In this document: positions 7,850-16,702 of the stretch, one piece after another
Layout: every line of letters starts with the position of its first letter
Numbering within the stretch: the stretch's first letter is position 1
NCBI RefSeq assembly: GCF_002872255.1
Contig: NZ_NIPR01000001.1
Coordinates: 1 to 64,000, forward strand
Reading direction: 5' to 3'
Length of the DNA: 64,000 nucleotides
Source: Companilactobacillus nuruki
GTDB taxonomy: Bacteria; Bacillota; Bacilli; Lactobacillales; Lactobacillaceae
Notes under the pieces: model-generated
Told to the model about the DNA's origin: nothing
Database searches by the model: none
What the model saw: only the letters and a program-made list of their open reading frames with translations
Translations under genes and position numbers: made by a program

Positions 7850-8123
7850 AATTGTAAGATATTTAACATTCAACCTTTACACAGAGAAATTATTACTAAT
7901 TTACCTACAATTAAACAAATGCTAACTTTCATTTTATTGATTAATTCCCATTTTCCCCAGATGTCTTGGATTAAGAACTAAGTCTGTAAGAACAATATAC
8001 CCTGTTAGTAGAAATACAATTCGATAACAAGTGACAGCGTATCAGTTAACGCCTTGCCTATTCACATTGAACCGTTCTCTTATTTCTCCCCAAAATAAAA
8101 TATTCTATACTTTCTGGTATTGA

Positions 8124-8290
8124 TGAAGTAACCCCTTTAGTTTGGACACAAAATCAAACTAAGAGATTTTTCTTATAGTAAAATTTAATTTAGAGTTTAG
8201 AATCAAAATAGTAACTAAGTATTTGAGTGGTTGTGGGTCTACAACAATAGTGAATTCAGTTATTGACTTAGGACTTTTAGATACTATTAT
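8124..8290 (+). mobile_element. IS3-family (IS150-type) left-end remnant
   Basis: The stretch contains CCCCTTTAGTTTGGACAC, typical of IS150-group left ends, followed by a decayed start of orfA. Reading from 8175, with ATA in place of ATG, gives VKFNLEFRIKIVTKYLSGCG, like the N-terminus of these transposase OrfA proteins. Similarity fades near 8260. The rest of the element is absent. Confidence 0.6.
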
Positions 8291-8322
8291 AAAAAAGCCA
8301 TCGCTTAGATTCGGCGATGGCT
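8291..8322 (-). terminator. intrinsic terminator
   Basis: AGCCATCGC (8296-8304) pairs with GCGATGGCT (8314-8322), followed by TTTTTTATAA on the minus strand. It ends the transcript carrying the GG peptide at 8462. Confidence 0.8.
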
Positions 8323-8461
8323 AATTTGCTTATGATTTTAGGTGATGATTCACGCCCTTAACGTTTATCCAATGACGTTTCTTTTGAATACGCGTATAGT
8401 ACGTTTTATTTGATTTCAAATATATTATTGAAGTAGCAACTAATTTAATCTTGGATGACTC

Positions 8462-8614
8462 TTATCCGAAATTGTCTGTATATGGATTGTATTGATGACG
8501 TGGTTTTACGCGCTTGTTATGATTATTCCACCAACTTATACCACCCTCTAACCAACTTGATCCACCAGTTACTTTCTGTAATTCAGTTGTACTTAAATCT
8601 TTAAATTGTTTCAT
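8462..8614 (-). CDS. double-glycine bacteriocin-like peptide
   Basis: A 50-residue ORF with GGAGG 8 nt upstream. The leader is MKQFKDLSTTELQKVTGG. The predicted mature peptide has 32 residues, begins SSWLEGGISWWNNHNKR and is rich in Trp, His and Arg. The minus-strand frame stays open for 43 codons beyond its TAA. It lies downstream of promoter P4 and of a broken membrane-protein gene, and a terminator follows at 8291. No intact immunity gene is adjacent. Confidence 0.8.
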   Translation of the reverse strand: MKQFKDLSTTELQKVTGGSSWLEGGISWWNNHNKRVKPRHQYNPYTDNFG

Positions 8615-8770
8615 TTTTATACCTCCACAGATATTCTGTAATGTAAGGATAGATAGTATCTATTCGATGTTAACTTTCTTCTATCCTTATCAATAATGAA
8701 CTTAAAATTTTAATGATTAAGAATGTGTTTGAAATCTACAAGAATTCAAGGTGTCCTATCCCAATTCAAA

Positions 8771-9074
8771 CTATCTTTTCAAGAAAGCAAGTACGTTCTT
8801 CTTATCCGGCTTCATGCTTCCTGCTAAGAACGCAATTATAATTGCGATAACAGCAAACAAAACTTCCCATACTGACCATTAAAAAATTATTGTTAAAGCT
8901 AACATAATAAAAGAATCAACAAGACTCCATCTCTGGGTCCTAATTTCAAATACGGATACATTATCATCAGATGCTACTTCCTTCACCATTTGATATACAT
9001 TGAATAAGCTCAACTAAGATTTCTGATATCATCACCTACTTTATACCAGAAAGTCTTTCTCACTTGCTCTTCAT
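8771..9074 (-). pseudogene. degraded small membrane protein of the bacteriocin locus
   Basis: Pieces in different frames read in order: a start at 9074 (MKSK), then RKTFWYKVGDDIRNLS, then LFNVYQMVKEVASDDNVSVF through a hydrophobic helix to an in-frame TAA, then WSVWEVLFAVIAIIIAFLAG and a charged tail ending at 8771. Together they resemble one two-helix protein with at least two frameshifts and one nonsense change. It is the first gene after promoter P4. I do not recognise the family; an immunity-like role is inferred from context. Confidence 0.5.
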
Positions 9075-9116
9075 ATAATTTCTTCCTAGTACACCTTAAG
9101 TATAATCAGCATTTTA

Positions 9117-9162
9117 TTAATAGTTTCAATAATATATTAACGTTGGATTTAACATATTAACG
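9117..9162 (-). promoter_or_regulatory. putative pheromone-responsive promoter P4
   Basis: Two identical CGTTAATAT repeats on the minus strand (9154-9162 and 9134-9142) start exactly 20 bp apart. A TATTAA -10-like box is at 9117-9122. This is the best repeat pair in the locus and reads into the pseudogene at 9074 and the peptide at 8614. Confidence 0.7.
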
Positions 9163-9270
9163 AAAGATATATACACTCATAATCTAAAAGAATAGTCATT
9201 TTTTTAAAAGACAATTATCTAAAAAAATTATTGCTGGTAAAAATGAGATTGCAAATATATATTAAGCCTA

Positions 9271-9311
9271 AAAAGGGAACATATGATTTATCAAATCATA
9301 TGTTCCCTTTT
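9271..9311. terminator. bidirectional terminator after the regulator gene
   Basis: GGGAACATATGATTT and its perfect complement flank a 3-base loop, with A and T runs on the two sides. It overlaps the end of the regulator gene. Confidence 0.85.
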
Positions 9312-10045
9312 CACTTAAACAACTTACTAACAACTGAAGATTTTCTAATAGAAACAGAGCACTGAAAATCATTATCCAAATATAGGATTCTTTTACGAGC
9401 ATCATACGAAACCAATCTATCGACATTAACCAGTGAACTCTTATCAACTCGTACCAAGTTATCATATTTAGCTTCAAGGGCATTTAGATTTTCTGGGAAT
9501 GACATTTCTCTATTATCTGATTCTAAATTAACTTGGCCAGGGGTTTCCTTTTCGGTATATAACAAAATTAATTCTTTCATGGGAACAGAAAAATATTTTG
9601 ATCCAATCTTATATCCAAACGTCATTTCTTTTTCATAAATAGAATCCTGATAATATTGTTCGGTTAATTCAATATCCTTAGTGATCTTTTCTTTTATTTC
9701 TTCGGAATCGTTATCTTTCAACACATAATCTAGCGGTGAAACTTTCCGTTCTAGTGTTAAAAAGGCCATCTCTTCATGAGTTGTTACGAAAACAATCCTG
9801 GCATCAGGCATATTATTTCTAACAAACTCCGCTATTTTTAACCCCGCCTTGACGTCACCATCAATCTCCATATCCAAAAAGAACAAACCAAACTGATCCT
9901 TAGAAAAATTATCATAAAAGGATTCCGTGTTACTAACTTCTACTACATTCATTGCATAGTCATTAATCATTATTGTATTATCGACAATTTCTCTATAATA
10001 CGCTCTTTGATTATCATCATCTTCTAACAAATAAACTGAAAACAT
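9311..10045 (-). CDS. LytTR-family response regulator (PlnC/PlnD type)
   Basis: The 244-residue protein has an N-terminal receiver domain with acidic residues ED near 8-10, phospho-acceptor Asp58 (FFLDME) and the conserved Lys of YVLKD near 110. A C-terminal LytTR domain (about 140-244) includes NLVRVDKSSLVNVDRL. This class binds pairs of 9-bp direct repeats about two helical turns apart, matching the CGTTAATAT pairs in this locus. It is three bases from the kinase gene, the last gene of the pheromone-kinase-regulator operon, and intact. Confidence 0.93.
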   Translation of the reverse strand: MFSVYLLEDDDNQRAYYREIVDNTIMINDYAMNVVEVSNTESFYDNFSKDQFGLFFLDMEIDGDVKAGLKIAEFVRNNMPDARIVFVTTHEEMAFLTLERKVSPLDYVLKDNDSEEIKEKITKDIELTEQYYQDSIYEKEMTFGYKIGSKYFSVPMKELILLYTEKETPGQVNLESDNREMSFPENLNALEAKYDNLVRVDKSSLVNVDRLVSYDARKRILYLDNDFQCSVSIRKSSVVSKLFK

Positions 10046-10047
10046 TT

Positions 10048-11379
10048 TTACCTACCTTTAAGAATTATCAACGTAATTCTTAATTTATTACCGACAATCT
10101 CAGTATCAAGATACAAATTGCTATCTCTATCAATTAATTCAGATACATTGGCCAAGCCTGTCCCATGACCTGCACCCTTTGTAGAATATCCTTTTTTAAA
10201 AATATCCTTAACATTTATCTCATGACTTAAAGAATTCTCAACTGATACTTCCAAAATATCATCATTTTTAACAAATGCCAAATCAACATTTTTATTTAAG
10301 CCATTAGCGGTTTCTTCAATTGCATTATCAAGTAATATCCCAATTATCCTAACAATATTCAATACATCATTATCAATTTGAATATAATTATCGATAATTT
10401 CTACATTTAGCCTGATTCCACTAGATTTTGCTTTAAAAAATTTCTGAATGATCAGTCCTCTGAGTGGTTCGTTAGATATCTTTTTATACTCAGACACAAT
10501 TTTTCCATCTAAATCTGTTGTAAATTCTTTTTGTTGAGTTAATTCTTGATATAACTCTTCATAATCCTTGCCAGTTTTTTCAGCGGAACCTACGCTCATA
10601 GATAATACGATATTTTTAAAATCATGCTTGAAACGTCGTAAATCGTCATATTGTTCTTGGATATTCTTCAAATATTCATTCATTTGTTTATTTTGTTCTA
10701 ATTCATTGGCTATTTTTTGATTTGTTGAAAAAGCTTTAAACAAATTAACCATTTGCCAACACATAAAAAAAAGAAAAGATACAAATATTATAAGAATAGT
10801 ACCATTCATAACAGATGTTATATTTTCTAAACCATCGATGAAAAGTATCACTTCAAATGAAATAAAAATAAAAATTAGCATCCAAAAGAATTGATTTGAA
10901 AGTTTTAAATCTTTAATTTTTTCTTTTAGATAAAATATTTCTTCTTTTTTACTTTTTATTATTTTTAATACAATGATAAAAATAATGGTATTTATTGCCA
11001 AGCCAAGAATAGGTTCTATATTGTTTACATTTAATAAAGACTTTAATTGACTTATATGAATTATTCTAGCAATTAAGCTACCCAAAAGTGAAAAAATCAT
11101 TTCAACAATAAGCGATACTGTTACTATAATAATATTGCTTTTATCGAATTTAATATTCTTTTCTTTCAAAGCTTTTCTTACAATAAAATACATTAAAAAT
11201 AATACATATGTAAAACTTTCAAACAGTAAACTTATGACTCCCCAAATCATAGAATAAAAAATATTTTTCAATACTATTGAGAATGAATTATTAAATTCCA
11301 TATTTGTATACATTGTTAAAACAAAAAAAATAAAAGTACTATCTAAGATGAACTCCATAGGAATAGAAACATAAACCAT
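10048..11379 (-). CDS. HPK10-type histidine kinase, peptide pheromone receptor
   Basis: About 443 residues. Six or seven hydrophobic segments fill the first 215 residues, followed by a coiled coil, the H-box RRFKHDFKN with phospho-His near 252, the N-box DNAIEE and the glycine box GTGLAN. This is the PlnB/AgrC layout. The start chosen (MVYVSIPMEF) lies three bases after the pheromone stop; an in-frame ATG at 11397 lies inside the pheromone gene. It is expected to sense the peptide encoded just upstream and phosphorylate the LytTR regulator downstream. Confidence 0.93.
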   Translation of the reverse strand: MVYVSIPMEFILDSTFIFFVLTMYTNMEFNNSFSIVLKNIFYSMIWGVISLLFESFTYVLFLMYFIVRKALKEKNIKFDKSNIIIVTVSLIVEMIFSLLGSLIARIIHISQLKSLLNVNNIEPILGLAINTIIFIIVLKIIKSKKEEIFYLKEKIKDLKLSNQFFWMLIFIFISFEVILFIDGLENITSVMNGTILIIFVSFLFFMCWQMVNLFKAFSTNQKIANELEQNKQMNEYLKNIQEQYDDLRRFKHDFKNIVLSMSVGSAEKTGKDYEELYQELTQQKEFTTDLDGKIVSEYKKISNEPLRGLIIQKFFKAKSSGIRLNVEIIDNYIQIDNDVLNIVRIIGILLDNAIEETANGLNKNVDLAFVKNDDILEVSVENSLSHEINVKDIFKKGYSTKGAGHGTGLANVSELIDRDSNLYLDTEIVGNKLRITLIILKGR

Positions 11380-11381
11380 TA

Positions 11382-11504
11382 TTAGTGTTTGAACCAACCT
11401 ATAATCTCTTTAATGAATCCCTTGGATCGATATACCATTGTTAAATCTTTTCCCTTACCACCCGATATTATTGCCAATTCTTTTTCTGAAATATTCTTTT
11501 TCAT
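11382..11504 (-). CDS. double-glycine induction peptide (pheromone) precursor
   Basis: A 40-residue ORF with leader MKKNISEKELAIISGG and a 24-residue predicted pheromone starting KGKDLTMVYRSKGF and ending IIGWFKH. It is cationic and amphipathic like plantaricin A. AAGGAG lies ahead of the ATG; a longer frame to 11582 has no such site. The position directly before the kinase and regulator genes is the standard three-component arrangement, so this is more likely the inducer than a bacteriocin, though plantaricin A shows both activities. Confidence 0.88.
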   Translation of the reverse strand: MKKNISEKELAIISGGKGKDLTMVYRSKGFIKEIIGWFKH

Positions 11505-11588
11505 GATAATTATCTCCTTAATGAACTTTAGACTATCAGATAACATCATAGTAATTGTACTATCTTTAATTACTTTGACCACAAAAAA

Positions 11589-11617
11589 ATATAAACGTTG
11601 AATTATTCATATAAACG
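11589..11617 (-). promoter_or_regulatory. direct repeats upstream of the regulatory operon (P6)
   Basis: Two identical ATATAAACG units (11589-11597 and 11609-11617; CGTTTATAT on the minus strand) start 20 bp apart. No clear -10 box sits at the usual offset, so basal expression may use another promoter. Confidence 0.55.
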
Positions 11618-11972
11618 TTTATATTTTTTAAATTATCTCCTCAAATTTCAATCATATAATATAAATTACTCAATTGGAATCTACCCTGCCCTTTTCAAGA
11701 ATAAACAGTAACTTATCAAATATTGTTAATGAAAGAATTATTTACTGAATATATTCCATTATCAATGCTTCCGTATGAACACAGCAAAAAATCACAAGTT
11801 AATCATATCTGATAAAACCTCAGATAATAAAAGGAACATTCTTTCTGCTACCAAGTATAGATTAGTAACATTCAAGATATAAAAGTACCCTATTCATGAC
11901 AATTTTTTATTTATTCCTAAACTGTTGTTATAATTTCCAATAATAAAAATATTAAGAAACTAGGTAACAAGA
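11618..11972. other. intergenic region, no gene seen
   Basis: AT-rich. A TATAAT-like box near 11930 (TTGTTATAATTT) may serve the plus-strand gene at 11973. I see no RNA gene, repeat or peptide ORF with a leader motif. Confidence 0.4.
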
Positions 11973-12290
11973 ATGTCTCTACGAAAAAGACAGGAACAAG
12001 AGAATCTAGCAAAAGCCAAATTTGCTGTAACTATTAACTCACTATTGGCTAAAGATACTATTAGCACCCCTGAAAGAAAATTCTTATTAGAGGCTAAAGA
12101 TGAGCTGAATAAGAATTATTCTTTTGAACGTGTTGCTGGGGACCTGCAAGGTAATCTAACCTTCTTGGCAATGAAAAACGAAATTTCTAAAGACGTTGGT
12201 CCTTTATACTTACAGATCACTGATACACAATTTATGGATAAAGGTCTTGGCGGTTTGGGAATGGCTTTTTCAAGTATGTTCCACGCCTAG
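11973..12290 (+). CDS. putative bacteriocin immunity protein
   Basis: A 105-residue, mostly helical, soluble and charged protein. Length and helix pattern (TPERKFLLEAKDELNKN, VAGDLQGNLTFLAMKNEIS, a Gly-rich tail GLGGLGMAF) fit the small helical-bundle immunity proteins that protect against class IIa/IIb peptides. It lies next to a frameshifted EntA-type immunity gene and shares a short alignable block with 6244-6456. The ribosome site is weak (AGGTAACAAG). The assignment rests on general features and context. Confidence 0.6.
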   Translation: MSLRKRQEQENLAKAKFAVTINSLLAKDTISTPERKFLLEAKDELNKNYSFERVAGDLQGNLTFLAMKNEISKDVGPLYLQITDTQFMDKGLGGLGMAFSSMFHA

Positions 12291-12402
12291 CACTTTTTCT
12301 TTATATTTTAAACTTAAGACCATTTTTACCCAGGTTCAGTACATTTTTCTCTTTAATTATTCTAATTTCAGTACACTTTGCTTAGACATCAGGAGGCACA
12401 AA

Positions 12403-12697
12403 ATGAAAATAAATTGGTTCTCAGGTGGTAATGATCGTGGCAATGAGGCTCTTTCAATCATCAATACATTATTAAATGATATAAACAATAATCCTAAAGA
12501 TATTCCACTTCAAAAAGTCCTATACGATTATAAAGATGAATTAGAAAAAAGAGAATCTTCAATACCCTTCATTATTAAGCAGAATGAATATTGCTATTTC
12601 TAATGTTGTAACAAAGAATGGAATTGTTTTATCTGATAATCAATCTAGCAAATTAAGTAAATTGATTAAGTTATCTAATATTCGATATGGTTATTAA
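12403..12697 (+). pseudogene. EntA-type bacteriocin immunity protein, one frameshift
   Basis: Frame 1 (12403-12603) starts MKINWFSGGNDRGNEALSII after AGGAGG and runs to SSIPFI. Frame 2 continues LSRMNIAISN and ends LSNIRYGY at 12697. The second part is the characteristic C-terminal half of the enterocin A immunity family. Removing one base from ATTATTAAG near 12571-12579 gives SIPFILSRMN, a normal family sequence of about 97 residues. Without correction the product is cut to 66 residues with a foreign tail. Confidence 0.8.
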
Positions 12698-12707
12698 TTT
12701 TTCCATT

Positions 12708-12744
12708 AAAAGGGCCCCCTAGTTTGCAAACTAGAGGGCCTTTT
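12708..12744. terminator. bidirectional terminator
   Basis: AAAGGGCC..CTAGTTT and its complement form a strong hairpin with TTTT after it, between convergent genes at 12697 and 12763. Confidence 0.85.
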
Positions 12745-12762
12745 AAGAATTTCAATATTTTA

Positions 12763-13230
12763 CTATATCTGTCCAACCTCAACCGAAGCATCATTGGATA
12801 ATTTCTTATTTAAATACTTTTCCATTTCCTTATATGAAATATTAAAGTTCATCTCAACTTGTTGTGGTCGTTTGGTATTAAAGATCACTGCCACTTTTGG
12901 TTTCTGTCCTTGAATCTCAATCGGAATCAAAGTTACGTGGACGATTTGGGCGTAATCTAATACCCCAGAGAAGAAGCCATTAACAACGACTTTCTTCTCA
13001 CCGACACCACCTACTCCGTTCATGATATTCAATAACATGAACAAAGCTACCATGATGATATATGACAGCTGACCTGTTGGCGATACTAATAACCATGCAC
13101 CAATAAACCCAGCAAAGATTAAAGATGAAACTTTATAAATCGATCTTATTTCAATTTGTGATTGCCAATAAACATTGAAGGCTGCACCAAGGAAAAAGAT
13201 GACATCAACTATTAGTAATATTACACTCAT
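12763..13230 (-). CDS. conserved hypothetical membrane protein
   Basis: A 155-residue protein with three hydrophobic segments in the first 72 residues (near 3-20, 34-50 and 54-72) and a soluble C-terminal half with a beta-rich stretch (VHVTLIPIEI, KVAVIFNTKRPQQVEM). No catalytic motif or known domain recognised. It stands alone, with terminators or divergent genes on either side. Confidence 0.7.
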   Translation of the reverse strand: MSVILLIVDVIFFLGAAFNVYWQSQIEIRSIYKVSSLIFAGFIGAWLLVSPTGQLSYIIMVALFMLLNIMNGVGGVGEKKVVVNGFFSGVLDYAQIVHVTLIPIEIQGQKPKVAVIFNTKRPQQVEMNFNISYKEMEKYLNKKLSNDASVEVGQI

Positions 13231-13529
13231 TTTAACTTCATCCCTTTTCTAGTAATTATAATCAAGTGAATTCATAAATTCAAAAATATTTACTACTTAC
13301 ATTGTATCGTAATACCGTAGCAATTACATGTCGACAAGCTCATTGATATAAGATCATTTTATATTTACCAAAATATAATTATATCCATTTTGTCGTACGC
13401 TTTCAAAGCCAACTGTCACAAGCGATTGTTTCATTTTTTTAGGTCATCTTAATTATTAAGTTTATTCCCCTTTAAAAGTAGTCTCTAACATGATATTATA
13501 CTTGAAGATTAAAAAAGGGGGATATAAGC

Positions 13530-14894
13530 TTGAGTGAAAAAAATAAAAAACACGAAAGCCTAATTCATTATGCTAACGGCCCTTCCTTGGAAGAAATTAA
13601 TGATACCGTTGAGGTTCCAACTGACGCGGGTTTCTTTAAAACCCTATTAGCATACAGTGGCCCTGGTGCTTTGGTTGCCGTGGGTTACATGGATCCAGGT
13701 AACTGGGTAACATCAATTGCTGGTGGTGCTCAGTTCAAATATAAATTACTATCTGTTATCTTGATTTCTAGTTTGATTGCGATGCTTTTGCAATACATGG
13801 CGGCTAAACTAGGGATTGTGACCGGAAAGGATTTAGCTCAGCTAACTAGAGAACGTACGTCAAAAGCTGGCGGTTTCGTACTCTGGGTAATTACCGAATT
13901 AGCTATTATGGCAACCGATATTGCTGAAATCATTGGTTCCGCCATTGCTTTGAAATTGCTTTTTAATATTCCAGTCCTCTGGGGTGTTATCATCACAGCC
14001 TTTGATGTTCTACTATTATTAGTCTTGATGAAATTAGGTTTCAGAAAAATTGAAGCTATCGTTGCCACACTTATTATGGTTATCCTATTTGTTTTCTTAT
14101 ATGAAGTTATCTTGGCACGTCCTGATATGGGACAAATGGTCGTTGGATTCGTTCCTGATCCTAAGATTCTTCAAAACCAAAGTATGCTCTATCTTTCCTT
14201 AGGTATTGTTGGTGCAACAGTTATGCCACATAATCTTTACTTGCATTCTTCGATCTCACAAGCTAGAAAATACGATCGTAATGATCCTAAGAGTGTTCAC
14301 CAAGCTGTTCGTTTCTCAACTTGGGATTCAAATATCCAATTAACTTTGGCTTTCATTGTTAATACTTTGCTCTTATTACTTGGAGCTGCATTGTTCTTTG
14401 GTACTAACAGTGACCTTGGTCGTTTCGTTGATCTATTCAATGCTTTACAAGATCCTAAGATTGCCGGAGCTGTTGCTAGTCCAGTATTAAGTATTCTTTT
14501 CGCAGTTGCTTTATTAGCTTCTGGTCAAAATTCAACTATTACGGGTACACTTTCAGGACAAATTGTTATGGAAGGTTTCGTTCATATGAAGATGAAGCTC
14601 TGGGCCAGACGTGTCATCACTCGTTTAATGTCAATCATCCCAGTTATCACATTCGCTATCATCTATAATGGCAACGAAGCTAAGATCGAATCACTTTTGA
14701 CCTTCTCACAAGTATTCTTAAGTGTTGCCTTACCATTCTCAATTTTCCCATTGATCAAGTTCACAAGTAATAAGAAATTGATGGGTGAATTCGCCAATAA
14801 TAAATTAGTTGAATATATCGGTTACTTTATTGCGATTATCCTAACTATTTTGAATGTTTGGTTGATTTATACGACTTTCGTTCCAACTGCTTAA
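13530..14894 (+). CDS. mntH: Nramp-family divalent metal (manganese) transporter
   Basis: A 454-residue protein with about eleven membrane helices. It has the Nramp metal-site motif DPGNW ([11 protein letters not shown], near residue 57) and the partner motif [10 protein letters not shown] near 232, plus [15 protein letters not shown]. It is a proton-coupled Mn2+ importer, and lactobacilli accumulate millimolar Mn2+ in place of superoxide dismutase. The start is TTG with AAAGGGGG 8 nt upstream. It is a single gene with a strong terminator, and a TerC-family gene lies 870 bp downstream. In the 299 bp upstream I saw no riboswitch or clear MntR site. Confidence 0.95.
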   Translation: MSEKNKKHESLIHYANGPSLEEINDTVEVPTDAGFFKTLLAYSGPGALVAVGYMDPGNWVTSIAGGAQFKYKLLSVILISSLIAMLLQYMAAKLGIVTGKDLAQLTRERTSKAGGFVLWVITELAIMATDIAEIIGSAIALKLLFNIPVLWGVIITAFDVLLLLVLMKLGFRKIEAIVATLIMVILFVFLYEVILARPDMGQMVVGFVPDPKILQNQSMLYLSLGIVGATVMPHNLYLHSSISQARKYDRNDPKSVHQAVRFSTWDSNIQLTLAFIVNTLLLLLGAALFFGTNSDLGRFVDLFNALQDPKIAGAVASPVLSILFAVALLASGQNSTITGTLSGQIVMEGFVHMKMKLWARRVITRLMSIIPVITFAIIYNGNEAKIESLLTFSQVFLSVALPFSIFPLIKFTSNKKLMGEFANNKLVEYIGYFIAIILTILNVWLIYTTFVPTA

Positions 14895-14901
14895 TTAACT
14901 A

Positions 14902-14953
14902 AAGGACCCTGAAAGTGTTAGAAATAATCTAACACTTTCAGGGTCCTTTTTTT
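14902..14953 (+). terminator. intrinsic terminator of mntH
   Basis: AAGGACCCTGAAAGTGTTAGA pairs with its complement around a short loop, followed by seven T. Confidence 0.93.
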
Positions 14954-14996
14954 ACGAGACCAAATATTCTTCAAAATTGAACTTATGAAGTTTTCT

Positions 14997-15689
14997 CTAT
15001 AATTGCACACCCTGTATTGCATTATCGTATGTCCACTCCAATAGCTTATCCATATGATTGCTTTGGTAATATGAACTAATCAACTCATTCCATACTCCCC
15101 ATCGATCAAGTGGAACATTGATTATTCCAGCTCCGTTATCAATCATTAACTTATTTGCGACCAGAGTTGCGGTACGCTTATTACCATCCCAGAATAACTG
15201 TTTCCGCATATTATGATACATAATTCTAAGAGCCTTTTCAGTATTTGAGATATTGCTTTTTAACAACTGACTCAGATAATCTGTTTCATTACTGATATCA
15301 ACCATATCTGGAATAAAGTTATTATCCAGTCCAATATCAAGGGCATCATCTCTTGCAACAATTTTATTTATGCTTTTTTCAAAATCAAGTATTAGCACTT
15401 CGTCACTTTCCGTAATTAATTGCCAGCCTCTTTTTATTTGGACAATTGTGTTAATATCTTCAAGTTTTACACCCTCAACTCCTAATCCGTCGATAATTGT
15501 TTGCGTTTGAGCTAGGGTCGTATTAATGCCTTCAAAGCGTGCATTTGTGTGAACTAATCTTGTAAGATTCATACGTGCAAAACGTCGGTTTTGATCTTTT
15601 GTTAGATGATACTTTTCTCTCATAATTATAGATAACAACAAGGAAAAGCACAAAAAAGAATCAAAATATTCTTTTTCGAATCTACTCAT
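14997..15689 (-). CDS. Fic/DOC-fold protein with altered catalytic motif
   Basis: About 230 residues. The Fic core motif HxFx[D/E]GN[K/G]R is present as QLFWDGNKR (residues 164-172), so the catalytic His is Gln164 while the phosphate-binding part is intact. An N-terminal element ARFEGI (near 50-55) resembles the inhibitory (S/T)xxxE(G/N) helix of Fic AMP transferases. Enzymes of this fold usually AMPylate proteins, and loss of His should abolish that. An upstream start at residue 23 (MREKYHL) is possible, since neither has a good ribosome site. It is monocistronic; no antitoxin gene is visible. Confidence 0.8.
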   Translation of the reverse strand: MSRFEKEYFDSFLCFSLLLSIIMREKYHLTKDQNRRFARMNLTRLVHTNARFEGINTTLAQTQTIIDGLGVEGVKLEDINTIVQIKRGWQLITESDEVLILDFEKSINKIVARDDALDIGLDNNFIPDMVDISNETDYLSQLLKSNISNTEKALRIMYHNMRKQLFWDGNKRTATLVANKLMIDNGAGIINVPLDRWGVWNELISSYYQSNHMDKLLEWTYDNAIQGVQL

Positions 15690-15762
15690 TACTGATTGCT
15701 AATGTTATACATAATCTGTTATCATTTATCCTAGAAATTTAATAGAAAGCAAGGAATACTGA

Positions 15763-16530
15763 TTGAATGCACTCGTAAATATGTACGGTCCATTCTTCGA
15801 TCTTCATAACTGGGCAACTGTTATCGAATCGGGGGAAGATTGGTTAATTATCCTATCTTTAGTAGTGATGGAATGTATGTTATCTGTAGATAACGCCGTT
15901 GTTTTAGCTGCCCAAACTCAGTCATTACCCAACAAAACTGAGCAAGAAAAATCATTGTTCTATGGACTCTTTGGAGCCTATATTTTCAGATTTATTGTAA
16001 TTGGTCTAGGAGTCTATCTCATTGATTTCTGGTGGATAAAGGTTCTTGGTGCTGGTTACTTATTCTATCTCTTCATTGATCATTTCTTTATTAGTGGTAA
16101 GAAAAAGATCGATGCTAATCCTAAGAAACCACAGCCAAGTGCTTTGGAACGGCATTTACATATTTCTCGCTTCTGGCAAGTAGTTATTTCAATCGAACTG
16201 ATGGATATTGTTTTCTCAATTGATTCAGTGCTTGCTTCCTTAGCAGTCTCAAGTAACCCGGTTATCGTTTTGATCGGTGGTATGATTGGTATTTTAGCCA
16301 TGAGAGGTATCGCTGAAATGATCATGGGCTTAATGAGCAAGATTCCTGAATTAAATGGTATGGCTTACTTTTTAATTCTCTTCATTTCCATCAAACTCTT
16401 CTTATCAATCCCCGCTATTGATATCGAGATTCCTAACTTAGTCTTTGTTGGAGTTCTAGTGGCTTCAATTATTGTAACTTTGATTATTCATCAAATTCAT
16501 AATAATCAGGCTCCTAAATCGAAAAAGTAA
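15763..16530 (+). CDS. TerC-family integral membrane protein
   Basis: A 255-residue protein with seven to eight helices and the TerC signatures MECMLSVDNAVVLA (near 36-49) and SIELMDIVFSIDSV (near 144-157), whose acidic residues bind metal. TerC proteins such as YkoY and MeeF export Mn2+, partly to metallate secreted enzymes. Proximity to mntH fits a role in manganese balance, but orientation and spacing suggest separate transcription. The start is TTG with AAGGAA 8 nt upstream. Confidence 0.88.
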   Translation: MNALVNMYGPFFDLHNWATVIESGEDWLIILSLVVMECMLSVDNAVVLAAQTQSLPNKTEQEKSLFYGLFGAYIFRFIVIGLGVYLIDFWWIKVLGAGYLFYLFIDHFFISGKKKIDANPKKPQPSALERHLHISRFWQVVISIELMDIVFSIDSVLASLAVSSNPVIVLIGGMIGILAMRGIAEMIMGLMSKIPELNGMAYFLILFISIKLFLSIPAIDIEIPNLVFVGVLVASIIVTLIIHQIHNNQAPKSKK

Positions 16531-16542
16531 TTTAATCTAAAA

Positions 16543-16577
16543 AATTGATCCCTATAAAGGTTTAACTTTATAGGGAT
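16543..16577. terminator. hairpin after the TerC gene
   Basis: TTGATCCCTATAAAG pairs with CTTTATAGGGATCAA. The T-run after it is weak (TTTGACTT). Confidence 0.6.
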
Positions 16578-16702
16578 CAATTTGACTTCATAGAATTATT
16601 TACCTCATTCATGATGGATTAATGGGCATTCATGATATATTTATTCTTTGTATTATTAAATAGATATATATTTGGCTTGTAAACAACAAATGGGGTGAAA
16701 AA

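Noticed and set aside
7775-7981. Plus-strand open frame of 68 codons
   Set aside because: It runs through the orphan hairpin repeat, has no ribosome site and an implausible composition.
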